A stretch of DNA of 64,000 nucleotides from Chitinophagaceae bacterium (lineage in GTDB: Bacteria > Bacteroidota > Bacteroidia > Chitinophagales > Chitinophagaceae), in the NCBI GenBank assembly GCA_016720565.1, contig JADKKJ010000011.1, positions 868,001 through 932,000 of the forward strand. The letters run 5' to 3'. Below the pieces are notes generated by a model, which did no database searches, was not told the origin of the DNA, and saw nothing but the letters and a program-made list of their open reading frames with translations. The position numbers and the translations under genes are program-made. This document shows, in pieces, positions 18,311 through 27,949 of this stretch (positions are counted from its first letter, which is position 1; every line of letters begins with the position of its first letter).

Positions 18311-20596
18311 TCATTTATTCCAGTTAACGGTCACTGTTTTTACATTTTTTGAATCCGGGCCTGCCATGATCTGAAAATCGCCGGATTCCCAATCCAGTTT
18401 TCCATTCATATCATAGAATTTAAGGTCTTCGGGGGTTATAGTAAAGCTAACCTTGCGGCTTTCACCCGGCGCCAGTTCAAATTTCTGGAAACCTTTTAAT
18501 TCTTTTACAGGGCGCGTTACGGAACCTACCAGGTCCCTGATATATAATTGTACTACTTCTTTTCCTTTACGTGACTCTTTGTTAGTTACGGTTATACTTG
18601 CCGTGAGTGTCTGATTCCCTTTTAATTGTTTAGTGCTGAGTTCCAGTTCACTATATTCAAATTTGGTATAGCTGAGTCCATATCCAAAAGGATAAAGCGG
18701 ATCATTGGAAACATCCAGGTAATTGGAACGGAATTTCTCAAACCATTTTCCTTCCGGTAATGGGCGACCGGTATTCTTATGCGCGTAATAGATAGGCACC
18801 TGTCCTACATTCTGCGGAAAAGTGGTCGTAAGCTTACCGGATGGGTTCACATCGCCAAATAATACATCTGCAATGGCATTACCCGATTCAGAACCACCAA
18901 ACCATACATTGAGTATGGCTGGTACATGTTCCTGCTCCCATTTAAGGGTCATAGGGCGACCGGCAAATAAAACAAGCACCACCGGTTTTCCTGTTTTTAA
19001 TAATTCTGCCAGTAATCTTTTTTGTACATCGGGTATATCAAGATCTGTACGACTGGAACTTTCACCGCTCATCTCAGAAGCCTCACCTAATGCGGCAACG
19101 ATCACATCCGCATTTTTTGCGATGGCCAAAGCCTCATTCCTGAGTTCTTCTTCGGAACGGCCATCTCTGTTCAGTGAACGTCCGAACATGGTAGCCCTTA
19201 CTTCATATAAACTATCCGATACCAGGTTCGAACCTTTTGCAAATACTAATTTTCCACTCATGCCAATGGCTTTTTCAAGACCGGCCCTAAGGGTTACTGC
19301 TTTTTGAAGATCTGTACTTACGCTCCACGTGCCCGGCATATTTGATTTGCTATCACCCAATGGTCCTATTAGCGCAATGGTGCCAGTTTTTTTCAAGGGA
19401 AGCAGGTCTGACTGGTTTTTCAGCAACACAAAACTTTCAGCTGCAATAGCCCTTTCCTTTGCTACATTATCCGGAGTATATACATCATTCTGTATCCGGG
19501 ATGCATTGCAATAGCGAAAGGGATCTTCAAAAAGGCCCAGCTTATATTTTGCTTCGAGAATTAAGCGGCAGGCATTGTCAATATCTTTCTGCGTAACCTT
19601 TCCTTCTTTCAGCGATTGTTTCAGCGTGGTCAAAAAACCTTCGCCTACCATATCCATCTGCACACCTGCTTTTAATGCAAGGGCCGATACCTGGGCCAGG
19701 TTACCTATACCATGGGCTTCCATTTCATTAATGCCTGTATAGTCCGTAACCACAAAACCTTTAAAGCCCCATTGCCTTCGAAGAACGTCTGTAAGCAGGA
19801 ATTTATTTCCCGTGGCAGGTATGCCATCCACCTCATTGAAAGAAGCCATGATAGACCCCGCCCCCGCATCCACAGCGGCTTTATAAGGTGGAAGATATTC
19901 GTTATACATGCGAAGGCGGCTCATATCGGTCGTATTATAATCGCGGCCCGCTTCCGCAGCACCATACATGGCATAATGTTTTACGCAGGCCATAATGGTA
20001 TTATTCTTTGAAAGATCATTTCCCTGGTAACCTTTTACCATGGCTTTTGCGATTTGCGATCCCAGGTAGGCATCTTCTCCTGCTCCTTCTGCCACTCGTC
20101 CCCATCTTGGATCGCGGGAGATATCTACCATGGGAGAAAAAGTCCAGCAAATACCTTCCGCGCTGGCCTCGGTGGCTGCTATCCTTGCGGAAGTTTCAAT
20201 GGCTTCCATGTTCCAGGTGCAGGAAAGCGCCAGTGGAATGGGGAAAGCTGTTTGATAACCATGTATCACATCCATCCCAAAGATCAGGGGGATCTTAAGA
20301 CGAGTTTGTTCCACTGCCAGTTTCTGTACATCGCGGATCTTGTCAATGCCTTTAATATTGAAAAGCCCTCCAACCTGTCCATCCCGTATTTTTTTGCCGA
20401 TATCAGAATTCTGCGCCTGGCCGGTAACGATATCACCGGCTCCCGGAAGATTCAGCTGTCCCAATTTTTCTTCCAGGGTCATCTTCTTCATCAAAGCATC
20501 GATGAAGGTTTTCATCTTCGTGTCAGTGGTCTGTGCTTTTGAAACCGAGGAAAAAAGTAATGCGAAACAAAGAACAATAAAACAGATCCTTTTCAT
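18311..20596 (-). CDS. bglX: GH3 beta-glucosidase (BglX-like), copy 2
   Basis: A 761-residue exported protein (signal MKRICFIVLCFALLFSSVSKAQ). It has the same layout as its downstream paralog: GMDVIHGYQTAFP, KHYAMYGAAEAGRDYN, nucleophile Asp in GFVVTDYTGINEM near residue 280, a C-terminal sandwich domain and a fibronectin III-like domain (ELKGFQKFELAPGESRKVSF). Role: hydrolysis of beta-linked glucose disaccharides and oligosaccharides. The gene follows the chimeric GH144-like ORF by 21 bases and the GH30 gene upstream, on one minus-strand operon. No regulator or SusC/SusD pair is in view, which is unusual for such a cluster. Confidence 0.9.
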   Translation of the reverse strand: MKRICFIVLCFALLFSSVSKAQTTDTKMKTFIDALMKKMTLEEKLGQLNLPGAGDIVTGQAQNSDIGKKIRDGQVGGLFNIKGIDKIRDVQKLAVEQTRLKIPLIFGMDVIHGYQTAFPIPLALSCTWNMEAIETSARIAATEASAEGICWTFSPMVDISRDPRWGRVAEGAGEDAYLGSQIAKAMVKGYQGNDLSKNNTIMACVKHYAMYGAAEAGRDYNTTDMSRLRMYNEYLPPYKAAVDAGAGSIMASFNEVDGIPATGNKFLLTDVLRRQWGFKGFVVTDYTGINEMEAHGIGNLAQVSALALKAGVQMDMVGEGFLTTLKQSLKEGKVTQKDIDNACRLILEAKYKLGLFEDPFRYCNASRIQNDVYTPDNVAKERAIAAESFVLLKNQSDLLPLKKTGTIALIGPLGDSKSNMPGTWSVSTDLQKAVTLRAGLEKAIGMSGKLVFAKGSNLVSDSLYEVRATMFGRSLNRDGRSEEELRNEALAIAKNADVIVAALGEASEMSGESSSRTDLDIPDVQKRLLAELLKTGKPVVLVLFAGRPMTLKWEQEHVPAILNVWFGGSESGNAIADVLFGDVNPSGKLTTTFPQNVGQVPIYYAHKNTGRPLPEGKWFEKFRSNYLDVSNDPLYPFGYGLSYTKFEYSELELSTKQLKGNQTLTASITVTNKESRKGKEVVQLYIRDLVGSVTRPVKELKGFQKFELAPGESRKVSFTITPEDLKFYDMNGKLDWESGDFQIMAGPDSKNVKTVTVNWNK

Positions 20597-20617
20597 GATA
20601 GTTAAGTTTGGAATAGA

Positions 20618-21985
20618 TCAATCAACTTTTACAACAGGGAAACGGCTTGAAACCCCATTCTCATTTATGGCCTCTATGGTGAAATAATAGGTTTTCTGCA
20701 GGTCCATGGCTTTGAACCAGTATTCGTTAAGGTCGTGAACCATTACACAATTATATAATTTATCCGGCGCTGTTCCATAATAGATATTATTAGCATAGGC
20801 ATTTTCTACAGGTCTCCAGCGTATCCAGGCGCTTCGTTTGTCTTTTTCAGTGCGAAGTACCATAAAAGTCTTAACAGTATTGGGCTTTGCGCCACTGCCT
20901 ATGCCGAATACCCTTAAACCGCTGATCGCGAATTTACCAGTTGGCATTTTAATATTCTCCAGTTTGATATACCTGGTTTGAACCGGGCTGGCCAATTCCA
21001 GGTATTCATGCGGCACATCTTTGTATTTATCACTATGGTCAATCAGCGCCGACCATTTTTTACCATCTGGCGAATGCCAGAGTTTATAACTATGCCAAAA
21101 GTTCTGTGATTTCCCAAGTATATCGGCATCCTGGTCACCATAATTGATCTTTGTATGATTCACCAACTGGGTCTGGTAGTTCGCATAGATAACATTAGGT
21201 CCATTGAGGTTTACACCCAGGAAAGAATAATGGGCAAAGAACAGGGGACCAGGATTGGAAGATCCCAGTGGCAAATGCAACCTGAAATAATTGGTTCCAT
21301 TCAACCAGTGTGGGAAGGCGCCATGAAATTTCTGTGCAGTATTTTTTAAGAATCCAAAAATGTTCTGCATACGCGCCAATCCCTGCGCACGGGTAATGAA
21401 ATTCCGGCTCACAGCTACGGGTATGGCCATGACGCCAAAGCCAGCACCACCCGAAGTAACGGTTTCACCGCTGGTGTTCCGTTCATGGGTGAGGCCTCTT
21501 ACCGGGTGACCAAAATCCCAGAAATATTTAAATGTCTGCTGCTGCACCAGGTCCAGCAACTGGTTATCGGTGATCTGCGGGAATTTATCAGAAGGATCAA
21601 CCTCTGTAATAAAGGTGAAAGCAGAAGTCACATACATCAGTCCTCCGGCAGATGATTTAATAGAACCTCCGGAACTGGCTACATAACGGGTCAGGTACTT
21701 TATCATCGTCCTGGTACTAATGACGATGGTACTATCTCCATTCTCTTTTTTACTTACAGAAGCCGCTACGCTAGACCGGTCAACTTTATTATTGAAACTA
21801 TATTTTAACTGGGCCTGCACGCAGGTATTATACATAATGCCAGAAGGGGTAACTACATCCAACCTGGTGGAAGTGATGGTCAGGGTTGACGGAAATGCCA
21901 GATTCGGATCAGGTGAATTCTTACTGCCGCATCCTGAAACCCACATCATCGAAAAGATCAATAAGGCAAGATCTCTTCTTTTCAT
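20618..21985 (-). CDS. chimeric lipoprotein: GH144/glucoamylase-like pieces fused to discoidin and fibronectin III domains
   Basis: A 455-residue lipoprotein (MMWVSGCGS lipobox). Residues ~25-100 look Ig-like. From QITDNQLLDLVQQQTF to KFHGAFPHWLNGT it matches the start of Bacteroidota 'glucoamylase' (GH144-type) enzymes. The family's long middle part with the catalytic residues is missing; the frame jumps to PLGSSNPGPLFFAHYSFLG, which normally lies ~130 residues later. After VNHTKINYG it jumps again to GDQDADILGKSQNFWHSYK, the F5/8 type C (discoidin) module and fibronectin III domain found at the end of GH43-type enzymes. Both joins are in frame. The product cannot be an active glucoamylase. 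The joins indicate internal deletions, in the genome or in assembly. Confidence 0.7.
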   Translation of the reverse strand: MKRRDLALLIFSMMWVSGCGSKNSPDPNLAFPSTLTITSTRLDVVTPSGIMYNTCVQAQLKYSFNNKVDRSSVAASVSKKENGDSTIVISTRTMIKYLTRYVASSGGSIKSSAGGLMYVTSAFTFITEVDPSDKFPQITDNQLLDLVQQQTFKYFWDFGHPVRGLTHERNTSGETVTSGGAGFGVMAIPVAVSRNFITRAQGLARMQNIFGFLKNTAQKFHGAFPHWLNGTNYFRLHLPLGSSNPGPLFFAHYSFLGVNLNGPNVIYANYQTQLVNHTKINYGDQDADILGKSQNFWHSYKLWHSPDGKKWSALIDHSDKYKDVPHEYLELASPVQTRYIKLENIKMPTGKFAISGLRVFGIGSGAKPNTVKTFMVLRTEKDKRSAWIRWRPVENAYANNIYYGTAPDKLYNCVMVHDLNEYWFKAMDLQKTYYFTIEAINENGVSSRFPVVKVD

Positions 21986-21995
21986 TATTTATTTA

Positions 21996-23453
21996 TTAAA
22001 GAACAAGCGTTGAAATGGAATGGGCTTTGGCGTTTACTGCCGCAGCTTTCCCATTTATCCAGATATAATAAGGCTGTTCCTTAGCTGTGTTGTTCATTAC
22101 TATCACAGCCAATGATCCATCGGGGTTACGAAATCCGGTGGCCAGCAACTGGCTGCGACTGGGTGATACGGTAATTCTTTTTGCTCCGGGCTGAATGAAT
22201 TTAGAAAAATGCCCGATATAATAATAGGCATTGGTATATATGATCTGTCCCGTACGTGTATCTGCATGTACAGGGGCAAAACAAAAATTACCCACATGGT
22301 TAGGACCACCGGTTTGATCCAGCAATACATTCCAATCAGTGAATCCCACCATACCATTATTAAAATCATGGATCATGGAAGAGCCATATTCTTCGCCCAA
22401 TGACCAAACTTTATACCGGGTGGAATCAAAACTTTCCGCGCAGCCTTCTGTGAAGAAAATATTATTATCGGGCCAGGCTTCCTGCACCCTTCTTATATTA
22501 TCGTACATAGGAGTTCCCCCGCTCCAGTCCTCATACCAGTGAAAGCCAATTCCCCAGATATATTGGGCCGCTTCGGGATCATTAAAATAGGTGGCGGCCC
22601 GCTGGTAAATGATATCGCGATTGTGATCCCACACGATTATTTTTTTATCACCCAGTCCTTGTTTTTTAAAAGTTGGCCCCAGGTTGTTTTTCAGGAAATC
22701 TCTTTCCTCTTCAGCCGTAAATATGCAGCTTTCCCATTTCTGGGTGGCCATTGGTTCATTCTGGATACTGAGGCCCCAAACCTTCACCCCTTCCTGTTCA
22801 TAGGTCTTTATGAACCTGGCATAATAATCTGCCCATAGCTGGTAATATCCCGGTTTCAGTTTGCCACCATGCAGCATATCATTATTGGATTTCATAAATG
22901 CAGGAGGGCTCCAGGGGCTGGTAAACAGATTTAATTTGCCTCCTGTAGTTTGTGCGGCTGCCTTGATCATAGGGATCTTGTACTTCTTATCATGATCAAT
23001 AGTGAAAGAGGCCAATGTGCTGTCTCCTTCTTTGATATAGGTATACATATCACTGCTGAAATCGCAGCTGTTCATATTGGTACGGGCGATCGTATACCCG
23101 ATTCCATTCTTAGGATCATAATAAGCGGTCAATAGCTCCTGTTGTTTATCGGCCGGCAGTTTATAGAAGGTTTCTGCAGAGGCATCCGTGATGGCGCCGC
23201 CAATACCCATATAGGTCTGGAATGTTTTAGATGGATCCACAAACACCATGACCTGTGTTTCCAAAGGCTGGGCCATGTCTTTGAACTGAAAACTATCGCT
23301 GCTGCTTAGTCGAAGAGCACTGCTATCAGCCGTTGTATAAACGGTTAATTTTTTCCCTTCCAGCGACCAATCATTGCTGGTGGCACTTTCTTTTACTTTA
23401 GACGTGCAGGCAGACAGAGCCAGCAGGCCCAAAAAGAACCGGTAATGTTTCAT
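21996..23453 (-). CDS. GH30 family beta-glycosidase lipoprotein
   Basis: A 485-residue protein from the ATG at 23453 (MKHYRFFLGLLALSACTS, lipobox LSAC); a further upstream ATG adds seven residues without changing the signal. GH30 signatures: GIGGAITDASAETF at the start of the barrel, FTSPWSPPAFMKSN, the acid/base Glu in WGLSIQNEPMA near residue 232, and the nucleophile Glu in NIFFTEGCAE near residue 333, followed by the C-terminal beta-sandwich. GH30 enzymes act on beta-1,6-glucan, glucosylceramide or xylan; beta-1,6-glucan is likely given the GH3 partners. It is first in the operon as now arranged, eight bases after the stop of a gene remnant. Confidence 0.88.
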   Translation of the reverse strand: MKHYRFFLGLLALSACTSKVKESATSNDWSLEGKKLTVYTTADSSALRLSSSDSFQFKDMAQPLETQVMVFVDPSKTFQTYMGIGGAITDASAETFYKLPADKQQELLTAYYDPKNGIGYTIARTNMNSCDFSSDMYTYIKEGDSTLASFTIDHDKKYKIPMIKAAAQTTGGKLNLFTSPWSPPAFMKSNNDMLHGGKLKPGYYQLWADYYARFIKTYEQEGVKVWGLSIQNEPMATQKWESCIFTAEEERDFLKNNLGPTFKKQGLGDKKIIVWDHNRDIIYQRAATYFNDPEAAQYIWGIGFHWYEDWSGGTPMYDNIRRVQEAWPDNNIFFTEGCAESFDSTRYKVWSLGEEYGSSMIHDFNNGMVGFTDWNVLLDQTGGPNHVGNFCFAPVHADTRTGQIIYTNAYYYIGHFSKFIQPGAKRITVSPSRSQLLATGFRNPDGSLAVIVMNNTAKEQPYYIWINGKAAAVNAKAHSISTLVL

Positions 23454-23458
23454 TCTTC

Positions 23459-23611
23459 TTATTTTATATTCCACCAGGTATAAGTTCCTACTGCGTTAGC
23501 CTGCAAATAACAGACCGCGCGTTTGTCCTTAAACATAATATTAAATGCTATGCCACCGGATCCTTCCTTCACTACCAGCAATACTTTCTTTCCCGAAGTA
23601 GTGGGGGCTGA
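23459..23611 (-). pseudogene. C-terminal remnant (about 48-50 codons) of a deleted gene
   Basis: Immediately after the TAG of the molybdenum hydroxylase gene the same frame continues with SAPTTSGKKVLLVVKEGSG, runs through MFKDKRAVCYLQANAVG and YTWWNIK to a TAA eight bases before the GH30 ATG. The composition and the close spacing to GH30 look like the last part of a gene that once preceded GH30 in the operon. No start is present. The likely reading is a deletion whose edge fell just after the hydroxylase stop. I cannot name the lost protein. Confidence 0.5.
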
Positions 23612-25819
23612 CTAGACCCACCTGAAACCTTCATTTCTTATTGGTAAACTCCGTGGCCTTTCTCCCGCTGCTGCCAATGCATTGCAAAGGGCCGGAGCAA
23701 CGGTTGATACTCCCACTTCACCAACACCCCCGGGTTCTTCCGTGCTTTCGATCACATGAATTTCTACAGGGGGCATTTCATCATAGCGCAGTAACTCATA
23801 ACTGAAAAATCCATCCTGCAATACACGACTATCACTGATGGTGATCTCTCCTTTCAGCGTTTGGGTAAGTGCGAAGGCAAGACCTCCCTGCATTTGATTT
23901 AATAATCCGTCGGGATTGATCACGGTGCCACAGTCAATAGCCGCCACTACACGCACTATGCGGAATTTCTTAGGCTCCAGCATTTCAATTTCGATGGCGT
24001 GTGCCGCATATGATTTGGCGAAAATGAAAGAGTGTGTGGCCAATCCTATATAATGATTTGCTTTTCGCGGTTCATTCCATCCTATCTTTTCCGCTACTTT
24101 TTTAAGTACACCCGCCACTCTTTTTGGCGATTGGGTCATAGCGCCCGGACCTTCACCTATTTTAAAATCAGCACGGTTCTCCAGCATGGATAAACGAAAC
24201 GCCAGCGGATCCTGTTTCAATTGTTTTGCTATCTCGTCCACAAAACTTTCTACCGGAAATGTATTGACACAGATATCAACCGACCTTAACCATCCCAAAT
24301 TGATGTTGAAATCAACACCGGTATACCCTGTATTTATATTGGGTATATCATAACAAAATCCCGCGTCAGCCCCATCCATTTCGGGTGCATTCTTTGTATC
24401 TGTTCCTTCGGTCTTATAAGCTACGGGTGTTCCCAGCACATGATGTTCCCAGGAAAAAATTTTTGACTTACCATCTGTATTCGCTTTCAATGCATGGTAG
24501 TTCGCAGGACGGTAGGGAGAGAACATGGTATCATCCGTGCGCTGCCATAATAATTTTACAGGCTTATCAAACTGCTGCGCGATGCGTACCGCTTCTATTG
24601 CAAAATCAAAATGCAATCTTCTTCCAAATGCGCCCCCCATGGCGCTGAGATTAACTTTTATATTTTCTTTTTTAAGGCCGCAATCTTTTGCAATGGTATT
24701 CACGGCCCAGTCGGGTAATTGCAAACCGCCCCATAGCTCACAGCCATCGCCTTTTACGGAAGCGATAAAGTTCATAGGCTCCATGGTAGCATGTGCCAGG
24801 AAGGGTTCCGCATATGTAGCAGCTATCTCATTTTTACCGGATAAACTGGCAGCATCTCCTTTTTTATAAACAGGGATGGCTGGTGTTTCTTTTGCTTTTG
24901 ATGCAAAGGTTTTGAATAACTGTTCGGTGCTTTCCTTATTATTCTTTCCTTCATCCCAGGTAATATTCAGCATGCCGGCAGCCTTCATGGCGGCCCAGGT
25001 GCTGGTGGCGATCACCGCAACGCCCGCACGTACATGCATGGGAGCACCGGTTCCTTTATAGCTTACCACTTTTAAAACGCCTGGAATTCTTTTTGCGGCA
25101 GCGTCATCCACACTCACCAGGGTGCCATCCAGTACAGGACATCTTACCGCGATGGCATAAACCGTTCCCTCCGGTTTAAGATCGATACCGTATTTAGTTT
25201 TTCCTGTGAGAATATTGGTAAGGCCTGCGCGTTTTTCCGATTTACCGATCAGTTTAAAATCTTTTGGGTTTTTTAGCACCACGGTCTCGGGTATGGGTAG
25301 TTTGGCTGCCAGGCAAACCAGGTCGCCATACTTTATTCTTTTCATGGTAACCGTGTTCACTACTTCGCCCATATCGGCAGCGCAGGAAGAGGCAGGAATT
25401 TTCCAGATATCTGCCGCAGCACTGATCAGCATTGCTTTCGCAATAGCACCTGCCTTGCGGAGCCGGTTGTACATATCCAGTACACTCTGACTTCCCCCGG
25501 TATCATGCTCGCCTTCTTTCATCGTTCCATAAGGAGCGATCTCCGAATTCACATCCTTGAAATCAACATCCAGCTCTTCGGCCACGATCATAGGCAGTGC
25601 CGTATCCACGCCTTGTCCGGATTCCTGTTTGGCCACGAACACAGTTACTTTTCCTTTCTTATCTATTTTAAGATAAGCGCCTGGCTGGAAGAATTCGCAG
25701 TCATCGGAGAGGGTACCCAGTTCTTTTAACCCCGGTACCATGAAGCCAATGGCCAACGCACCCGAGGAGAGTGAACTGATCTTTATAAAATGCCGGCGGT
25801 CGATCTTTATTTTTTTCAT
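23612..25819 (-). CDS. xanthine dehydrogenase family molybdopterin-binding subunit (isoquinoline 1-oxidoreductase beta-like)
   Basis: A 735-residue protein with a twin-arginine-type start (KKIKIDRRHFIKISSLSSGALAIG). It matches the large subunit of the IorB type: YLKIDKKGKVTVFVAKQESGQGVDTALPM, AMGGAFGRRLHFDFAIEA and EEPGGVGEVGVSTVAPALCNAL with the conserved Glu near the Mo site. These periplasmic enzymes hydroxylate N-heterocycles or oxidise aldehydes and pass electrons to the 2Fe-2S subunit. The gene starts 12 bases after the stop of the small iron-sulfur subunit, forming the usual pair. Substrate unknown. The C-terminal SLPIRNEGFRWV is the natural family end. Confidence 0.9.
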   Translation of the reverse strand: MKKIKIDRRHFIKISSLSSGALAIGFMVPGLKELGTLSDDCEFFQPGAYLKIDKKGKVTVFVAKQESGQGVDTALPMIVAEELDVDFKDVNSEIAPYGTMKEGEHDTGGSQSVLDMYNRLRKAGAIAKAMLISAAADIWKIPASSCAADMGEVVNTVTMKRIKYGDLVCLAAKLPIPETVVLKNPKDFKLIGKSEKRAGLTNILTGKTKYGIDLKPEGTVYAIAVRCPVLDGTLVSVDDAAAKRIPGVLKVVSYKGTGAPMHVRAGVAVIATSTWAAMKAAGMLNITWDEGKNNKESTEQLFKTFASKAKETPAIPVYKKGDAASLSGKNEIAATYAEPFLAHATMEPMNFIASVKGDGCELWGGLQLPDWAVNTIAKDCGLKKENIKVNLSAMGGAFGRRLHFDFAIEAVRIAQQFDKPVKLLWQRTDDTMFSPYRPANYHALKANTDGKSKIFSWEHHVLGTPVAYKTEGTDTKNAPEMDGADAGFCYDIPNINTGYTGVDFNINLGWLRSVDICVNTFPVESFVDEIAKQLKQDPLAFRLSMLENRADFKIGEGPGAMTQSPKRVAGVLKKVAEKIGWNEPRKANHYIGLATHSFIFAKSYAAHAIEIEMLEPKKFRIVRVVAAIDCGTVINPDGLLNQMQGGLAFALTQTLKGEITISDSRVLQDGFFSYELLRYDEMPPVEIHVIESTEEPGGVGEVGVSTVAPALCNALAAAGERPRSLPIRNEGFRWV

Positions 25820-25831
25820 AGATGCTTGCAG

Positions 25832-26296
25832 TTATTTGTTGATCTCATCAATAGCGATATGGATAGCTTCTTTGATACGGTGATAGGTACCACAACGGCA
25901 GAGATTATTGCTCATTACCGTATTGATCATTTCTTCTGAAGGTTTTTTATTCTTCTCCAGCATGGCGGCTGCAGCCATCATTTGCCCCGGCTGGCAATAC
26001 CCGCATTGAGGAACACCCGCTTTTTGCCAGGCTTTTTGTACAGGATGTGAACCGTCTTCAGAAAGCCCCTCAATGGTTATAATGGATTTGTTTACACAGG
26101 AACCCACCGTTCTCTGGCAGGAAAGGGCCGAATTACCTTCGATCATTACCGTGCAGGCTCCGCAGGAGGCCACCCCACATCCGTATTTGGTGCCTGTCAG
26201 GTCCAACAGGTCCCTGAGCACCCACAATAATGGCATATCTGATTCTGCTTCTACCGTGTATTGCTTATTGTTGACATTAAGCGTGAATTTGGGCAT
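25832..26296 (-). CDS. (2Fe-2S)-binding protein (isoquinoline 1-oxidoreductase alpha-like)
   Basis: A 154-residue protein with two [2Fe-2S] clusters. The plant-type ferredoxin cluster is in GTKYGCGVASCGACTV with a later Cys (SALSCQRT); the second, helical cluster is in QCGYCQPGQMM and NNLCRCGTYHRI. It carries electrons from the molybdenum subunit encoded just downstream. It has no signal of its own and is probably exported with its Tat-targeted partner, as in this family. Length and motif spacing are normal. Confidence 0.92.
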   Translation of the reverse strand: MPKFTLNVNNKQYTVEAESDMPLLWVLRDLLDLTGTKYGCGVASCGACTVMIEGNSALSCQRTVGSCVNKSIITIEGLSEDGSHPVQKAWQKAGVPQCGYCQPGQMMAAAAMLEKNKKPSEEMINTVMSNNLCRCGTYHRIKEAIHIAIDEINK

Positions 26297-26413
26297 ACAA
26301 TAATATTAATGAGACAAAGATCAATTGCTTTTTCAAATTAAGCATTTAGGTGAATAAAACTTTAATCAGCACTTAAAATAAACGGCGGCCGCAAAATTCT
26401 ACCTTTAGGGCTT

Positions 26414-27616
26414 ATGGGTCTATTTACAGAAAAAGGCACGGTCATTATCACCTGTCCCAAGCGGCTTTCCCCCTTCCTTGAACAGGAAATAAAAGAATTA
26501 GGGTTTCAAACAGAAGAAACTTTTGTTACCGGGGTGCGCATCAATGGCAGCATCAACGATTGCATCCGGCTCAACCTGAATTTGCGTTGCGCCAGCCAGG
26601 TGCTTTACCGGATAAAACAATTCACGGCTGTGAATGCAGATGATATTTATAAGAACCTGCTCGATCATCCCTGGGAGGATGTTTTGGAGCCGGATGGTTA
26701 TTTTTCTATCACCAGCAATGTGAACAATCCCACTATCAACAATAGCATGTTCGCCAACCTTCGCGTAAAAGATGCCATTGTTGATCGAATGCGGGAGAAG
26801 AAAGGCGTAAGGCCTTCAACGGGTTCGGAGTTGAAAGGAGCTGTGATCAATTTATTCTGGAAGAACGAAAATGCAGAATTATTCATTGACACTACCGGTG
26901 ATTCCCTGGGCAGGCATGGATACAGGAAGATACCCGGCCAGGCGCCGATGCTGGAAGCGCTGGCTGCAGCCACGGTTTATGCAACCCGCTGGGACCTGAA
27001 GTCGCCATTTGTGAATCCCATGTGTGGTTCGGGTACGCTTGCCATTGAGGCAGCCATGATAGCTACCAACCGGAGGCCGGGACTGTTCAGGACCAATTAT
27101 GCCTTCATGCATTTGCAGGGATATGATGAAGCGGTGTATTTAAAAGAAGACGCCTTATTGGAGGAACAGATCATGGATGTTCCCGGGCTTCGCATCATAG
27201 CAACAGATTATAGTTCAAGAGCAGTGGAGAATGCAAAAAAGAATGCCATCGCTGCCGGTGTACTTAATCTGATCGAATTTGCCGTTTGTGATTTTGCCGC
27301 CACCGAGATCCCCAAAGAGCCCGGTGTGTTTTATGTAAATCCGGAATACGGAGAGCGGCTGGGAGAAATAAAAGAACTGGAACTGACCTATGCAAGGATC
27401 GGTGATTTCATGAAACAGCATTGCGGCGGATATTATGGGTATGTATTTACAGGAAATATGGAACTGGCCAAAAAGATCGGCCTGAAAGCAAAGCGAAGAA
27501 TTGAATTTTATACCAGCACCATCGATTGCCGCCTGCTGGAATATGAACTTTATGCCGGAACACGGAACCCGAAACCCGAAACCACTAACCTGCCTGCGGC
27601 AGGCCCTAATCTCTAA
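26414..27616 (+). CDS. THUMP-domain class I SAM-dependent RNA methyltransferase (RlmL/RlmK-like)
   Basis: A 400-residue protein. The N-terminal ~160 residues hold a ferredoxin-like and THUMP RNA-binding region (TCPKRLSPFLEQEIKELGF). The methyltransferase half has motif I NPMCGSGTLAIEAAMIA near residue 200, an acidic SAM loop IIATDYSSRAVENA and motif IV as NPEYGERLGE near residue 309 in place of the usual NPPYGERL; as I recall this NPEY form is common in Bacteroidota. It would modify a guanine N2 of 23S rRNA. The last ~17 residues (RNPKPETTNLPAAGPNL) look like read-through into a repeat. A TACCTTTA motif lies just before the ATG. Confidence 0.88.
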   Translation: MGLFTEKGTVIITCPKRLSPFLEQEIKELGFQTEETFVTGVRINGSINDCIRLNLNLRCASQVLYRIKQFTAVNADDIYKNLLDHPWEDVLEPDGYFSITSNVNNPTINNSMFANLRVKDAIVDRMREKKGVRPSTGSELKGAVINLFWKNENAELFIDTTGDSLGRHGYRKIPGQAPMLEALAAATVYATRWDLKSPFVNPMCGSGTLAIEAAMIATNRRPGLFRTNYAFMHLQGYDEAVYLKEDALLEEQIMDVPGLRIIATDYSSRAVENAKKNAIAAGVLNLIEFAVCDFAATEIPKEPGVFYVNPEYGERLGEIKELELTYARIGDFMKQHCGGYYGYVFTGNMELAKKIGLKAKRRIEFYTSTIDCRLLEYELYAGTRNPKPETTNLPAAGPNL

Positions 27617-27629
27617 ACTCTAATCCTCA

Positions 27630-27896
27630 ATGGAACTTTCGAAACTCCAGCAGATCATCAAAGACCGTTACTATTCCACCGATTCCGCCCGGGGAATTTA
27701 CCATACCGCCTTATGGTTTCATGAGGAGGTAGGTGAGCTGTCTTCGGCCATTGCCAGTGGCGATAAGGAAAATGCAAAAGAAGAATTTGCGGATGTATTG
27801 ATGTGGCTGATGACACTGGCCAATTTAATGGAGGTCGATATGGAAGAAGCAGTAGCTGCTTATCTCCGTGATCCGCGGAAGCAACCGTCGAAATAA
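27630..27896 (+). CDS. MazG-like nucleotide pyrophosphohydrolase
   Basis: An 88-residue protein. The MazG signature is visible: WFHEEVGELSSAIASG and EEFADVLMWLMTLAN carry the four acidic residues (ExxE...ExxD) that bind Mg2+. The single short domain fits the NTP-PPase family that clears non-canonical nucleotides. It lies 13 bases after the RNA methyltransferase gene, so both probably belong to one transcript. Cytoplasmic, no membrane segment. The gene is complete, ending AYLRDPRKQPSK. Confidence 0.85.
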   Translation: MELSKLQQIIKDRYYSTDSARGIYHTALWFHEEVGELSSAIASGDKENAKEEFADVLMWLMTLANLMEVDMEEAVAAYLRDPRKQPSK

Positions 27897-27949
27897 AAAC
27901 AGTATATTCAGCAAGGCAACTAAAAACAAAAACCTTCAAAACCAGACGT

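Noticed and set aside
27560..27616. Separate small gene or domain at the end of the RNA methyltransferase
   Set aside because: The tail residues follow AACCCGAAA repeats and a GC-rich palindrome and look like read-through into intergenic DNA.
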